From NCBI GenBank assembly GCA_937949525.1, contig CALEDT010000015.1, positions 1 to 64,000 of the forward strand: a DNA stretch of 64,000 bases. The letters run 5' to 3'. Of the stretch, positions 23,619 through 32,739 are shown in pieces (position 1 is the first letter of the stretch; each line of letters begins with the position of its first letter). The stretch is from an uncultured Burkholderiales bacterium. GTDB taxonomy: Bacteria > Pseudomonadota > Gammaproteobacteria > Burkholderiales > Thiobacillaceae. Below the pieces are notes generated by a model. It was not told the origin of the DNA. It did no database searches and saw only the letters and a list, made by a program, of their open reading frames with translations. The translations under genes and the position numbers were made by a program.

Positions 23619-25520
23619 ATGCCCCGTCCGATCCAGCCGGCCGCCGAAAACGGCGGTGAATCCCGCGTCGCCGCGCGCACGCAACTGCGACTCATCGAGC
23701 AGCTCATCGTCGCCCTCGAGGCGCTGCGCGCACGCGCGCTGGCTCTGGAAGCGGAGCGCGCCGAACACATCGACGCGGCTCATCCCGAGCGACGCGCCAG
23801 CGCGCGCAATCTGACGCACTACCTGGCGCTGCGCCAGAGCGACATCCGTCGCCTGCAGGTGGACTTGGCGCGGCTCGGATTGTCACGCCTGGCCCGCAGC
23901 GAAGCGCACACCCTGGCCAGTCTGGATGCGGTACTGGCCGCGCTGCATGCGCTAGCCGGCAGCAAGCCGGCGCGGCGGGCGCGCCCGCCGGTGGCGATCC
24001 GCAGCGGCGAGAAGCTGCTGGATGCGCATGCGCGCGAACTGCTGGGCGCGCCGCCGGCCGATCGCGCCACCCGCATCATGGTCACCATGCCCACCGAGGC
24101 GGCCACCGATCCCGCGCTGGTGAAAGCGATGTTGCAGGCCGGCATGAATGTGATGCGCATCAATTGCGCGCACGACGACGCCGAGGCCTGGCTGGCGATG
24201 ATCGCCAACCTGCGCGCGGCGGAACGCGAGACCGGACTGACTGCCCGGGTGTATGCCGACCTGGCCGGACCGAAGCTGCGCACCGGCGCCATCCGGCCGA
24301 TCGGGCGCAAGCTCGATTTCAAGCCGCTGCGTGACGCCTGGGGACGCATCCAGCGTCCGGCGCGCGTCTGGGTCACGCCGCGCGGGCAGCCGGAAAACCC
24401 CGCGGAAGCGGTCGACGCCGTGCTGCCGGTCGATGCCGAAGTGCTGCGCGAGGCGCGGCCCGGCGACAGCCTGGCGCTGGAAGACAGCCGTGGCAGCCAG
24501 CGCGACATCGTGCTGGCCGAGGCGCACGGCGCGTCCTGGCTGGCGCATGCGCATCGCCATGTCTATCTGCGCGACGGTGCTGGTTGCGCGCTGTATCGCG
24601 ACGTGATCCAGTTGGCCAAGGGCACGGTCGGGCCGTTGCCGGAAGTCGTGGAACCGCTGGTGCTCAAACGCGGCGATCGCCTGGTGGTGACGCCGGACGA
24701 TCGCCCTGGGGAGCCTGCGCTGTTGGACGAGGAGGGTGAGGTCGTGCGCCCGGCGTCGATACCCTGCACACTGGATGCGGTATTCGAGCACGCGCGCGCC
24801 GGCCAGGCGATCTGGTTCGATGACGGCAAGATCGGCGGCTACATCCTGTCCACGCGCAATCGTGCGCTGCTGGTGGAGATCACCCAGGCACCGCCCAATG
24901 GCGCCAAGCTGCGCGCGGAAAAGGGCATCAACCTGCCGGATACCGATCTGGACATTCCCTCGCTCAGCGCCAAGGATCGGCAGGACCTGGCGGCGTTGGC
25001 ACCGCATATCGACATCGTCGGCCTGTCGTTCGTGCGACAGCATAGCGACGTGCTCGCCCTGCATGAGGAACTCGATCGCCTCGGCGCAAGCCACCTGCAT
25101 TACGTGCTCAAGATCGAGACGCGCCAGGGTTTCGAGAATCTGCCGCGCATCCTGATGGCCTGTCTGCGCCGGCCGCCGGCGGGGGTCATGGTGGCGCGCG
25201 GCGACCTCGCCGTGGAGATCGGCTTCGAGCGGCTCGCCGAAGTGCAGGAGGAGATACTCTGGCTGTGCGAGGCCGCGCACGTGCCGGTGATCTGGGCGAC
25301 ACAAGTGCTGGAGGGCATGGCGCGCCGGGGTGTACCGTCGCGCGCCGAAGTCTCGGATGCCGCATTCGGCGTGCGCGCCGAGTGCGTCATGCTCAACAAA
25401 GGCCCCTACATCGTCGACACGGTGCGGTTTCTCGCCAACGTGTTGACGCGCATGGCCGGGCACAACCGCAAGCGGCGGCCGATGCTGCGCCGCCTGGCGG
25501 TATCCGGCGGGCTGGGTTGA
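23619..25520 (+). CDS. Pyruvate kinase-like protein with N-terminal extension and no C-terminal domain
   Basis: 633 aa. Residues ~1-140 form an extra, Arg/Ala-rich helical region not found in normal pyruvate kinase (about 470-480 aa). The barrel begins at IMVTMPTEAATDPALVKAMLQAGMNVMRINCAHDD. DLAGPKLRTG, the active-site lysine and glutamate in VLKIET (about 495-500), MVARGDLAVEIG (about 523) and WATQVLEGMARRGVPSRAEVSDAA keep the catalytic pattern. The B domain region (about 220-400) is enlarged. The protein ends soon after the barrel, so the allosteric C-terminal domain is missing. It may transfer phosphate between PEP and ADP, or act on a related substrate. It lies downstream of the cAMP genes after a 48-bp gap. 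Confidence 0.75.
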   Translation: MPRPIQPAAENGGESRVAARTQLRLIEQLIVALEALRARALALEAERAEHIDAAHPERRASARNLTHYLALRQSDIRRLQVDLARLGLSRLARSEAHTLASLDAVLAALHALAGSKPARRARPPVAIRSGEKLLDAHARELLGAPPADRATRIMVTMPTEAATDPALVKAMLQAGMNVMRINCAHDDAEAWLAMIANLRAAERETGLTARVYADLAGPKLRTGAIRPIGRKLDFKPLRDAWGRIQRPARVWVTPRGQPENPAEAVDAVLPVDAEVLREARPGDSLALEDSRGSQRDIVLAEAHGASWLAHAHRHVYLRDGAGCALYRDVIQLAKGTVGPLPEVVEPLVLKRGDRLVVTPDDRPGEPALLDEEGEVVRPASIPCTLDAVFEHARAGQAIWFDDGKIGGYILSTRNRALLVEITQAPPNGAKLRAEKGINLPDTDLDIPSLSAKDRQDLAALAPHIDIVGLSFVRQHSDVLALHEELDRLGASHLHYVLKIETRQGFENLPRILMACLRRPPAGVMVARGDLAVEIGFERLAEVQEEILWLCEAAHVPVIWATQVLEGMARRGVPSRAEVSDAAFGVRAECVMLNKGPYIVDTVRFLANVLTRMAGHNRKRRPMLRRLAVSGGLG

Positions 25521-25596
25521 TCCGGGTATAGCCCAAATGAACGGGGCTTCACGTCGCACGCGGCCCCGGGATGCTGAACAACGCGCGGAACGGTGA

Positions 25597-25602
25597 GATA
25601 AT
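25597..25602 (+). promoter_or_regulatory. -10 element placed for a leaderless transcript
   Basis: GATAAT ends 6 nt before the ATG at 25609. With usual -10 to start-site spacing, transcription would begin at or within a base or two of the start codon. No ribosome binding site is visible. Confidence 0.4.
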
Positions 25603-25608
25603 CCGCGC

Positions 25609-25917
25609 ATGAACGACCCGCAACCCATCTCCCCACGCCGGCGCCTGCAGGCCCTGCTGGCAATCCCGGACAGCGAACGCACCGAGGCCCAGTGGGACGA
25701 GCTGAACGAGCTCGAGATCATGTTCGCGCCCGGCAACCGCATCGACGCCGGCGGCGACCGCAATCCGGCCGGAGGCAGCGCCGGTGAACGCGGCGCGCGT
25801 CGGTCTTCGGGTGGTGGAGCCAAGACGCAACCCGCCGGCGCCGCGCCGCAAGCGAAGAAGCCGTTCCGGCGTTTTCACAAGAAGCCCGCCAAACCGACCG
25901 CACCTTCCGGCGAATGA
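25609..25917 (+). CDS. Small basic hypothetical protein
   Basis: 102 aa, family not recognised. The first 45 residues (RRRLQALLAIPDSERTEAQWDELNELEIMFAPGNR) look like a compact helical domain. The remainder is low-complexity, rich in Gly, Ala, Pro, Lys and Arg (AKKPFRRFHKKPAKPTAP), and likely disordered and nucleic-acid binding. No signal peptide or membrane segment. A -10 like box ends 6 nt upstream of the ATG, so the message may be leaderless. It is followed by a terminator whose T-run serves the opposite strand. Codon pattern and the conserved-looking N-terminus favour a real gene. Confidence 0.6.
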   Translation: MNDPQPISPRRRLQALLAIPDSERTEAQWDELNELEIMFAPGNRIDAGGDRNPAGGSAGERGARRSSGGGAKTQPAGAAPQAKKPFRRFHKKPAKPTAPSGE

Positions 25918-25954
25918 CCGCCGCCGGGGCGCAGTAGCGCAAGGGTTGCCGCGG

Positions 25955-25984
25955 GCAAAAAAAGGAGGGGCCAAGCCCCTCCTT
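25955..25984 (-). terminator. Intrinsic terminator after fccB
   Basis: A 9-bp stem AAGGAGGGG / CCCCTCCTT has loop CCAAG. On the minus strand the stem is followed by a run of seven T, so it ends the fccAB transcript; it may also stop the opposing plus-strand gene. Confidence 0.8.
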
Positions 25985-26004
25985 CCTGTCCGGTGAGATC
26001 GGGC

Positions 26005-27297
26005 TCAGGCTGGCAAGCCCAGGGTATCGGCCCAGACGTTCTTGGCCCACGATTCCATGTAAGCCATTTCCAGCTCGCTTTCCTCCTTGGATACGCCGTT
26101 GGCACCCGGGGGCGGAATCATGGACTGCTTGGCTTCGTCCCAACGGAATACGGTGGCGACGTGGAACGCCGTGCTGTCGGAACTGGCCGAATAGCAGGTG
26201 TTGGTCACCACCGGTGCCGGATCGGGCTTGCGGCCGGCCAGCATCTCGGTGATGGCGTAGGCGCACATCTTGCCGGTGTTGTTGGCCACCGAGCCCGATT
26301 TCGGAAAGTTGGTCAGCGCCGAGTCGCCCAGCACGTGCACGTTGGGCACCACCTTGGATTCGAACGTGCGGTAGTCGATGGTGCACCAAGTGCCGTTGTT
26401 GCCGTCGCGCACGCCCGCCATGCCGGTGATCTCGGCGGCGCGCATCGGAGGCACGACGTTGATCACATCGCCCTTGACGTCGTCGAATTCGGTGCCGACG
26501 ATCATCTTCTTCGGATCGATGGAGCGCGGCATGTTGTTCGGCCGGTAGTCGATCATGCCGTCGTAGTGCTTCTTCCAGGCCGCCATGAACAGGCCCTTCT
26601 TGGAGGCCACGTCCGGGTTGCCGTCCAAGATGATGATCTTGGAGCGCGGCTTGTGCTTCTTGAAGTAGTGGCCGACCATGCAGGCGCGCTCATAGGGTCC
26701 GGGCGGGCAACGGTACGGCGCCATGGGCACCGACATGACGAACACGCCACCATCCGGCATCGCTTCCAGTTGCTTGCGCAACGTGGCGGTCTGCGGGCCG
26801 GCCTTCCAGGCATGCATGATGGTTTTCTGCGTTTCCGGGCCGTAGTTCTCGACCTTGTCGAACAGCAGTTCGATGCCGCCGGCGAGGATCACGCGGTCGT
26901 AGGCGAAGGTCTTGCCGCCCTTGGTGGTGACGGTCTTCTTGCCGGTGTCGATGGCGGTGACCCAGTCCGGCACAAACGCATCAACGGATTTCTTGAGGTA
27001 GTCGTAGGTGAAGGAGATGTCGTTCATCTGGTTGATGCCCGCCAGCACCGTGTTGGAGAACGGGCAGGACACGAACTTGTCGTTCGGCTCGATGACGGTG
27101 ACGTGGATCTTGGGATCCCACAACTTCAGGTAGCGCGCGCAGGTGGCGCCGCCGAAGCCGGCGCCGACCACGACCACCTTGTAACGCGCGCCGCCGACCG
27201 CGGCGGACTGGGTGGCACAACCGGACAGCGGCGTCAAAGCTGCGGCGCCCGCGGCACCGGCGGAAATCTTCAGGAAATCGCGACGATCAATGGTCAT
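26005..27297 (-). CDS. fccB: Flavocytochrome c sulfide dehydrogenase, FAD subunit
   Basis: 430 aa. A Tat signal (MTIDRRDFLKISAGAAGAA) fits export of a folded flavoprotein. The FAD-binding fold begins at YKVVVVGAGFGGATCARYLK. The two cysteines of the redox-active disulfide are in RCPPGPYERAC and TWCTIDYRTFES, as in the family. It oxidises sulfide to sulfur in the periplasm and passes electrons to the small cytochrome subunit. The start at 27297 has GGAGA upstream and gives the twin-arginine motif directly. fccA lies 19 bp upstream. A candidate Fnr/Dnr box lies about 100 bp ahead of fccA, suggesting control by oxygen or nitrogen oxides. Confidence 0.93.
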   Translation of the reverse strand: MTIDRRDFLKISAGAAGAAALTPLSGCATQSAAVGGARYKVVVVGAGFGGATCARYLKLWDPKIHVTVIEPNDKFVSCPFSNTVLAGINQMNDISFTYDYLKKSVDAFVPDWVTAIDTGKKTVTTKGGKTFAYDRVILAGGIELLFDKVENYGPETQKTIMHAWKAGPQTATLRKQLEAMPDGGVFVMSVPMAPYRCPPGPYERACMVGHYFKKHKPRSKIIILDGNPDVASKKGLFMAAWKKHYDGMIDYRPNNMPRSIDPKKMIVGTEFDDVKGDVINVVPPMRAAEITGMAGVRDGNNGTWCTIDYRTFESKVVPNVHVLGDSALTNFPKSGSVANNTGKMCAYAITEMLAGRKPDPAPVVTNTCYSASSDSTAFHVATVFRWDEAKQSMIPPPGANGVSKEESELEMAYMESWAKNVWADTLGLPA

Positions 27298-27316
27298 TTG
27301 TGGTCTCCAAGGCCGG

Positions 27317-27619
27317 TTACTTGATGGCGGCGAAATACTTGGCCATGGCCAAGAACTCGGCGTCGGTGTAGCCCAACGCGTGTTTCTGCATGACAGTGCC
27401 GGGGCGGCTGCCATCCTTGAAAGCCTTCATCTGTTCGACGAAATAGCCGACTTCCAAACCGGCCAGGCTGGGTATGGCGCCCCGGCTCTTGCCGTCTGGC
27501 CCGTGGCAGTAGGCGCAGTTGGCGGCCATGAAACGGGCGCGTGTGTCGGTGGCGTATACCGAGGCGCTGGTGCCCAGGGTCCCGGCGATCAGCAGGGAGA
27601 CGGCGAGGGTTTTCTTCAT
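27317..27619 (-). CDS. fccA: Flavocytochrome c sulfide dehydrogenase, monohaem cytochrome subunit
   Basis: 100 aa with a signal peptide (residues 1-23, YAT-DT). One haem motif CAYCH near residues 34-38 and a methionine in SRPGTVMQKHALGYTDAEF as likely distal ligand. It accepts electrons from the FAD subunit encoded next. With only one CxxCH it is the short monohaem type, unlike the dihaem FccA of purple sulfur bacteria. ATG 27619 is supported by GGAGGAGC upstream and by the signal peptide. Confidence 0.92.
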   Translation of the reverse strand: MKKTLAVSLLIAGTLGTSASVYATDTRARFMAANCAYCHGPDGKSRGAIPSLAGLEVGYFVEQMKAFKDGSRPGTVMQKHALGYTDAEFLAMAKYFAAIK

Positions 27620-27714
27620 GTGCTCCTCCAGGTGGAAAAAAACAGGCGGCGATCCGCCGGGCATAACGAACTACCAACCCTGGATCCCACATGGGTATGA
27701 CGGCGCAAACCGCC

Positions 27715-27728
27715 TTGACCAGGATCAA
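27715..27728 (-). promoter_or_regulatory. Fnr/Dnr-type box upstream of fccAB
   Basis: TTGAC-CAGG-ATCAA matches the TTGAT-N4-ATCAA / TTGAC-N4-GTCAA family of half-sites at 9 of 10 Fnr positions. It is centred about 102 bp before the fccA start, in the only intergenic space ahead of the operon. The rest of the 274-bp gap between fccA and hemH shows no gene; a GC-rich hairpin around 27850-27870 is possible. Confidence 0.5.
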
Positions 27729-27893
27729 AAACGTAGCGGCGGCGATGTTGGCATGACGCTTTTCTACCAGTCAACAAGCGAACGCTTATATGGAACGCGG
27801 CATCGCGCCGAGGGGGGCCGGCTGGCACGAATGGCAGCGTGGGTGGTCCGGGTGGGGCCACCCGCGCCCACGGGCAAGATCCGAACCGTCCGT

Positions 27894-29000
27894 TCAGGTT
27901 CGTGCGCCCAGCGCGCGCGCGCGTTGCAGCCGCGCGCTGTTTTCCGCTTCGCTGTCGGCCGTCGGCGCCTGCGTGTCGATCCAGCCGCCGAGATGGGCCT
28001 GCACCAGGTCGGCGAGCGCGCCGATCCAGGTGGGCCGGTCGTTCAGCGCCGGCAGATAGCGGTATTCACCGCCGCCGGCATTGAGGAACGTGGCTTTGCC
28101 TTCCATGGCGATCTCTTCCAGCGTCTCCAGGCAGTCGGCGACGAAGCCGGGGCAGATCACGTCGACACGCCGCGTGCCGGCGCGTCCGAGTTCCTCCAGG
28201 GTCTTGTCGGTGTAGGGTTGCAGCCATTCCGCGCGTCCGAAACGGGACTGGAAGGCGATGCGGTAATGGGCAGCGTCCAGCCCCAACGCCTCGGCCAGCA
28301 GGCGTCCGGTCTTGTGGCATTCGCAGTGATAGGGGTCGCCCTGGTCGAGCGAGCGGCGCGGCACGCCGTGGAAACTCATGACCAGCACATCGGGCTGGCC
28401 GTGCTCGGCCCAGTAGGCTTCGACACTCTGGCGCAGCGCGGCGATGTAGCCGGGGTGGTCATGGAAATGGCGCAGCGTGCGCACCTCCGGCATGTTGCGC
28501 AGCCGGAGCAACAGCCTCCAGACCGCATCCAGCGCCGAGCCGCTGCTGCTCGCGGCATATTGGGGATACAGCGGCAACACCAGGATGCGGTCGACGTTAC
28601 CCGCGCGCAGATCCCGGATGGCGTCTGCGACGGCCGGCCGGCCGTAACGCATGGCGTAGGCCACTTCCGGCGGCTGTGGCAGCCGGCGCGCCAGCTCGTC
28701 GCGCAGCAGGGTGGCCTGGCGTTCGGTGAAATGGCGTAACGGCGAACCCTCGGGGCGCCAGATGGCGGCATATTTTTCGGCGGACTTGGCCGGCCGGGTG
28801 TTGAGGATGATGCCATTGAGGATCAGCCACCAGACCGGCCGGGGAATCTCCACCACGCGGCGGTCCCACAGGAATTCGCGCAGGTAGCGGCGCAGCGCCT
28901 TGGCCGTCGGCGCATCAGGCGTGCCGAGGTTGATCAGCAGGATGCCGACGCGGGCGGACTGGTCGTGGCGGTGGGGCGGTTCGGGCAGGTAGAAGGGCAT
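27894..29000 (-). CDS. hemH: Ferrochelatase
   Basis: 368 aa, the usual length. It inserts ferrous iron into protoporphyrin IX, the last step of protohaem synthesis. [36 protein letters not shown] opens the fold; [19 protein letters not shown] and [22 protein letters not shown] contain the active-site His of SFHG, and ITFQSRFG-like [17 protein letters not shown] follows. [20 protein letters not shown] carries the conserved C-terminal Glu region. Demand for haem in this genome is high given the many c-type cytochromes. It is a single gene between fccAB and hrcA on the same strand. Confidence 0.95.
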   Translation of the reverse strand: MPFYLPEPPHRHDQSARVGILLINLGTPDAPTAKALRRYLREFLWDRRVVEIPRPVWWLILNGIILNTRPAKSAEKYAAIWRPEGSPLRHFTERQATLLRDELARRLPQPPEVAYAMRYGRPAVADAIRDLRAGNVDRILVLPLYPQYAASSSGSALDAVWRLLLRLRNMPEVRTLRHFHDHPGYIAALRQSVEAYWAEHGQPDVLVMSFHGVPRRSLDQGDPYHCECHKTGRLLAEALGLDAAHYRIAFQSRFGRAEWLQPYTDKTLEELGRAGTRRVDVICPGFVADCLETLEEIAMEGKATFLNAGGGEYRYLPALNDRPTWIGALADLVQAHLGGWIDTQAPTADSEAENSARLQRARALGART

Positions 29001-29057
29001 GCGGGGCGCGGTCGCTGAGGGTTCTCGGGGAGGGTGTGCCGTCGTGTGTCGCCTGCA

Positions 29058-30077
29058 TCACGGGTAGGTCAGCGCGTTGGATAGCAGCCTGGCGGTGATG
29101 TCGACGATGGGAATGACCCGTTCATAGGCCATGCGCGTGGGACCGATTACTCCCAGCGTGCCGACCACCTCGCCATTGGCTTCGTAGGGGGCGGCGATGA
29201 CACTGCACTCGTCCAGCGGCGCGACGCCGGATTCCGCGCCGATGAACAATTGCACGCCATTGGCGTGCTGGCCGACGTCGAGCAACTGCATCAGCTCGGT
29301 CTTCTGCTCGAACAGGCCGAACAGTTCGCGCAGCCGCTGCATGTTGCTGGCCAGTTCCGGCGCGCCCAGCAGGTTGCGTTCGCCGGACAGTACGTATTCC
29401 TTGCCGGTGCCGCTGAAGGCATCGCTGCCGGCGGCGACCACCAGTTCCATCAACTGACTGATGTCCGATTTCAGTTCCGCCAGCTCACGGGCCAGGCGCG
29501 GCTGCACCTGTTCGAACGAGCAGCCGGCGAAATGCTGATTGAAGTAGTTGGCGGCTCGCGTGAGTTGCGCTGCGTCGTAAGCGCGATCGGTGACCAGCAC
29601 GCGGTTCTGCACCTCGCCCTCGGCCGTGACCATGATCAACAGGATGCGCTTTTCGGACAGGGTCAGGAACTCGATCTGACGCAGCCTCTGACCGCGCCGC
29701 TTGGGGATCAGCACCACGCCGGCATAGGCGGTCAGCTCCGCCAGCAGGTGCGACGCCGCGTTGATCAGGCGCTGCGGGTCGTTCGGCGACAGGGTTGCCT
29801 CGATCTGGCGTACCTCGCCCTGCGCCAGCGGCTTGACCGTCAGCAGCGTGTCGACGAACAAACGGTAGCCGCGTGCGGTCGGCACCCGGCCGGCCGAGGT
29901 GTGCGGGCTGACGATGTAGCCGCCTTCTTCCAGGTCTGCCATGATGTTGCGGATCGATGCGGGCGACAGGTTGAGGCCGGTGTGTTTGGCCAGCGTGCGC
30001 GAACCCACGGGCTGCCCTTCCTCGATGTAGCGTTCGACGAGGAACTTGAGCAGGATGCGGGCGCGCTCGTTGAGCAT
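29058..30077 (-). CDS. hrcA: Heat-inducible transcription repressor HrcA
   Basis: 339 aa. The winged-helix N-terminus ([72 protein letters not shown]) is diagnostic. The GAF-like C-terminal part ends with [32 protein letters not shown]. HrcA represses chaperone operons through CIRCE elements; none was seen here. The start at 30077 is the family-typical MLNERA; an ATG at 30122 would add 15 residues reaching into the nadK promoter. The gene diverges from nadK, and recN is next, a common neighbourhood, but grpE and dnaK are not in the window. Confidence 0.92.
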   Translation of the reverse strand: MLNERARILLKFLVERYIEEGQPVGSRTLAKHTGLNLSPASIRNIMADLEEGGYIVSPHTSAGRVPTARGYRLFVDTLLTVKPLAQGEVRQIEATLSPNDPQRLINAASHLLAELTAYAGVVLIPKRRGQRLRQIEFLTLSEKRILLIMVTAEGEVQNRVLVTDRAYDAAQLTRAANYFNQHFAGCSFEQVQPRLARELAELKSDISQLMELVVAAGSDAFSGTGKEYVLSGERNLLGAPELASNMQRLRELFGLFEQKTELMQLLDVGQHANGVQLFIGAESGVAPLDECSVIAAPYEANGEVVGTLGVIGPTRMAYERVIPIVDITARLLSNALTYP

Positions 30078-30136
30078 GGTCGGTGATCGGGCGGAGCGGC
30101 GATGGCGGTGGACGGCTGGCATGGTAATGCAACGTT

Positions 30137-30142
30137 TATAAT
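30137..30142 (+). promoter_or_regulatory. -10 element of nadK, near-leaderless spacing
   Basis: A perfect TATAAT ends 8 nt before the nadK ATG. No ribosome binding site lies between. The predicted start of transcription is at the start codon or within two bases of it. The -35 region is weak (CTGGCA at 15-bp spacing is the best match). Confidence 0.5.
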
Positions 30143-30150
30143 TTCGCCCC

Positions 30151-31023
30151 ATGGATTCCGATTTCAAGACCATCGCCCTGATCGGCAAGTACAACAGCCC
30201 GGCCAGCGCGGGTTCGCTGATGCGGTTGGCCGGCTTCCTGCGCCAACGTGGTCATGAGGTGTTGCTCACCGCGCATACCGCGGAGTCCTGCCGCATCGAG
30301 GGCTATGCCATCCATACCTTGAAGGAGATCGGCAGGCTGGTCGATCTGGCCATCGTGCTGGGCGGCGACGGTACCTTGCTGAACATCGCGCGCGCGCTGG
30401 TCGATTTCCGCGTGCCGCTGATCGGCGTCAATCAGGGGCGGCTCGGCTTCCTCGCCGATGTGTCGCTGGACACCATGTTCACCACGCTGGACGAAATGCT
30501 GTGCGGCCAGTACCAGGCCGAGGAACGCATCATGCTGGAGGCCAGCGTCGAGCGTCATGACGACGTGCTGATCGCCAACTATGCGTTCAACGACGTGGTG
30601 GTGAGCAAGAGCACCATGGGGCGGCTGATCGAGTTCGAGGTCTATGTCGACGACCAGTTCGTCTACAGCCAGCGCGCCGACGGCCTGATCGTGGCCTCGC
30701 CCACCGGCTCGACTGCCTATGCGCTGTCCGGCGGCGGCCCCATCCTGCATCCCACGCTGGAGGCCGTGGTCATGGTGCCGATCTGTCCGCACACCCTGTC
30801 GGCCCGGCCCATCGCGCTGAACAGCCGTTCGGAGATCGAGATCAACCTGATCCACGCGGAAGACGCGCGCGTGCACTTCGACGGCCAGCAGCACGCCGAT
30901 CTGCGCGTCGGCGACCGTGTCGTCATCCGCCGTGCACGGCATACGGTGCGACTGCTGCATCCGGAGGGACACAACTACTACGACACGCTGCGGCAGAAGC
31001 TGCACTGGGGGGAGAAGCTGTGA
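30151..31023 (+). CDS. nadK: NAD kinase
   Basis: 290 aa, standard length. It phosphorylates NAD to NADP. The GGDGT motif ([16 protein letters not shown], near residues 70-76), [12 protein letters not shown], and [23 protein letters not shown] are the conserved substrate and phosphate-binding blocks, and [10 protein letters not shown] completes the site. The start [12 protein letters not shown] aligns with the usual N-terminus, so the absence of a leader is probably real. recN follows 44 bp downstream on the same strand. Confidence 0.95.
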   Translation: MDSDFKTIALIGKYNSPASAGSLMRLAGFLRQRGHEVLLTAHTAESCRIEGYAIHTLKEIGRLVDLAIVLGGDGTLLNIARALVDFRVPLIGVNQGRLGFLADVSLDTMFTTLDEMLCGQYQAEERIMLEASVERHDDVLIANYAFNDVVVSKSTMGRLIEFEVYVDDQFVYSQRADGLIVASPTGSTAYALSGGGPILHPTLEAVVMVPICPHTLSARPIALNSRSEIEINLIHAEDARVHFDGQQHADLRVGDRVVIRRARHTVRLLHPEGHNYYDTLRQKLHWGEKL

Positions 31024-31067
31024 TCCCGGTACCTGAATCGCGCATCGCCGGCTGAGCGGCCCGTCGC

Positions 31068-32726
31068 ATGCTGCTGTCCCTGGACATCACCGATTTCGTG
31101 CTGGTCGACCGCCTGGAGTTGGAGTTCCAGGCTGGCTTTGCCGTGCTGACCGGCGAGACCGGCGCCGGCAAGTCGATCCTGCTGGATGCGCTGTCGCTGG
31201 CCCTGGGCGGACGTGCCGATGCCGGTGTGGTGCGCCCGGGCGCGCAGCGTGCCGAGGTGGCGGCGGCGTTCGCGCTGGACGACGTGCCCGCGCTCGCCGA
31301 CTGGCTGCGCGACAACGATCTCGCCGGTGACGACGACCGTGTGCTTTTGCGGCGTGTCATCGATGTCAGCGGCCGCTCGCGCGCCTTCGTCAACGGCCGC
31401 GCGGCCACCGCGCAACAGCTCAAGGAGGCGGGCGAGCACCTGATCGACGTCCACGGCCAGCATGCGCACTACTCGCTGCTCAAGACGGTCGAACAGCGCC
31501 GTCTGCTGGACGCCTACGCCGGTGCCGAGGCACTCGCCGCCGACGTGGCGGGGTGCTGGCGGACGTGGCGCGCGGCGGCGCAGCGCCTTGCGGCCGCGCG
31601 CGACGATGCCGGCGCGCTGGCCGAAGAGCGTGAACGGCTGCTGTGGGAGGCGCGTGAGCTCGATGCGCTGGCGTTCAGTGCGGAGGGCTGGCTGGAACTG
31701 CAGGATGACCATCGGCGTCTGGCGCATGCCGCCGAGTTGCTCGACGGCGCGCGCGGGTTGGCGGACGTGCTGGAGGCCGACGATGCCGGTGTGCTGACCC
31801 GCCTGCGTGGTGCGCGCGCCGGTCTGGCCGAACTGGCGGGCATCGACGAGCGTCTGCGCGAGCCGCTGGGACTGCTGGAGTCCGGGGTCGACACCCTGCA
31901 CGAGCTGGCGCGCGAGCTGGCCCGCTATGCCGATCGCATCGACCTCGATCCACATGCGCTGCGCGAGGTGGAGGCGCGTCTCGGCGCGGTGCAGGATGTC
32001 GCGCGCAAGCTGCGCCTGCGACCGGAGGACATACCGGCGCGTCTGGCGGAGTGCCGCGCCCGGCTCGGGGAGATCGGCGCCAGTGCCGATCTGGACGCGC
32101 TGGCGCGGGCCGAGACGGCGGCGGCGACCGAGTTCCAGACGCGCGCCGATGAACTGTCGCGCGCCCGTGCTGCCGCCGGCGCGCGTCTGGCCCGTGCGGT
32201 CACCGAGGCGATGCAGGTGCTGGCCATGAAAGGCGGCGAGTTCGCCGTGCAGTTGACGCCCGGCGCGCCCGCGGCGCACGGCGTCGACGACGTGGAGTTC
32301 CTGGTCTCACCGCATGCCGGTCAGGCGCTGAAGCCGCTGGCGCGCACCGCTTCGGGCGGCGAGCTGTCGCGCGTCGGCCTGGCGTTGCAGACCGTACTGT
32401 CCGGTACCTCCGGCTCACCCACCCTGATCTTCGACGAAGTGGACGCGGGCATCGGCGGCGGTGTCGCCGAGATCGTCGGACGCATGCTGGCGGCACTGGG
32501 CGCCTCGCGCCAGGTGCTATGCGTCACCCACCTGCCGCAGGTGGCCGCCGCCGCCGCGTGGCACTACCGTGTCAGCAAGGACGCGGGCGACGCCGGCGTG
32601 GTGTCGCGCGTGCAGCGCCTGGACGGTGAGCAACGGGTGGAGGAGCTGGCACGCATGTTGGGCGGTGTGCGCATCACCGAGGCGACGCGGGCGCACGCGC
32701 GCGAGATGCTGGCCACGGCAGCCTGA
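31068..32726 (+). CDS. recN: DNA repair protein RecN
   Basis: 552 aa. An SMC-like ATPase for double-strand break repair. Walker A is GETGAGKS (near residue 30), the central region (about 150-380) is a long Ala/Arg/Glu-rich coiled coil, and the C-terminal half has ASGGELSRVGLALQTVL (signature) and TLIFDEVDAGIGG (Walker B), then CVTHLPQVAAAA. All catalytic motifs are intact. It is in the usual nadK-recN arrangement. No LexA box was recognised in the short gap upstream. Confidence 0.95.
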   Translation: MLLSLDITDFVLVDRLELEFQAGFAVLTGETGAGKSILLDALSLALGGRADAGVVRPGAQRAEVAAAFALDDVPALADWLRDNDLAGDDDRVLLRRVIDVSGRSRAFVNGRAATAQQLKEAGEHLIDVHGQHAHYSLLKTVEQRRLLDAYAGAEALAADVAGCWRTWRAAAQRLAAARDDAGALAEERERLLWEARELDALAFSAEGWLELQDDHRRLAHAAELLDGARGLADVLEADDAGVLTRLRGARAGLAELAGIDERLREPLGLLESGVDTLHELARELARYADRIDLDPHALREVEARLGAVQDVARKLRLRPEDIPARLAECRARLGEIGASADLDALARAETAAATEFQTRADELSRARAAAGARLARAVTEAMQVLAMKGGEFAVQLTPGAPAAHGVDDVEFLVSPHAGQALKPLARTASGGELSRVGLALQTVLSGTSGSPTLIFDEVDAGIGGGVAEIVGRMLAALGASRQVLCVTHLPQVAAAAAWHYRVSKDAGDAGVVSRVQRLDGEQRVEELARMLGGVRITEATRAHAREMLATAA

Positions 32727-32739
32727 GCGCCGCCGTGTG

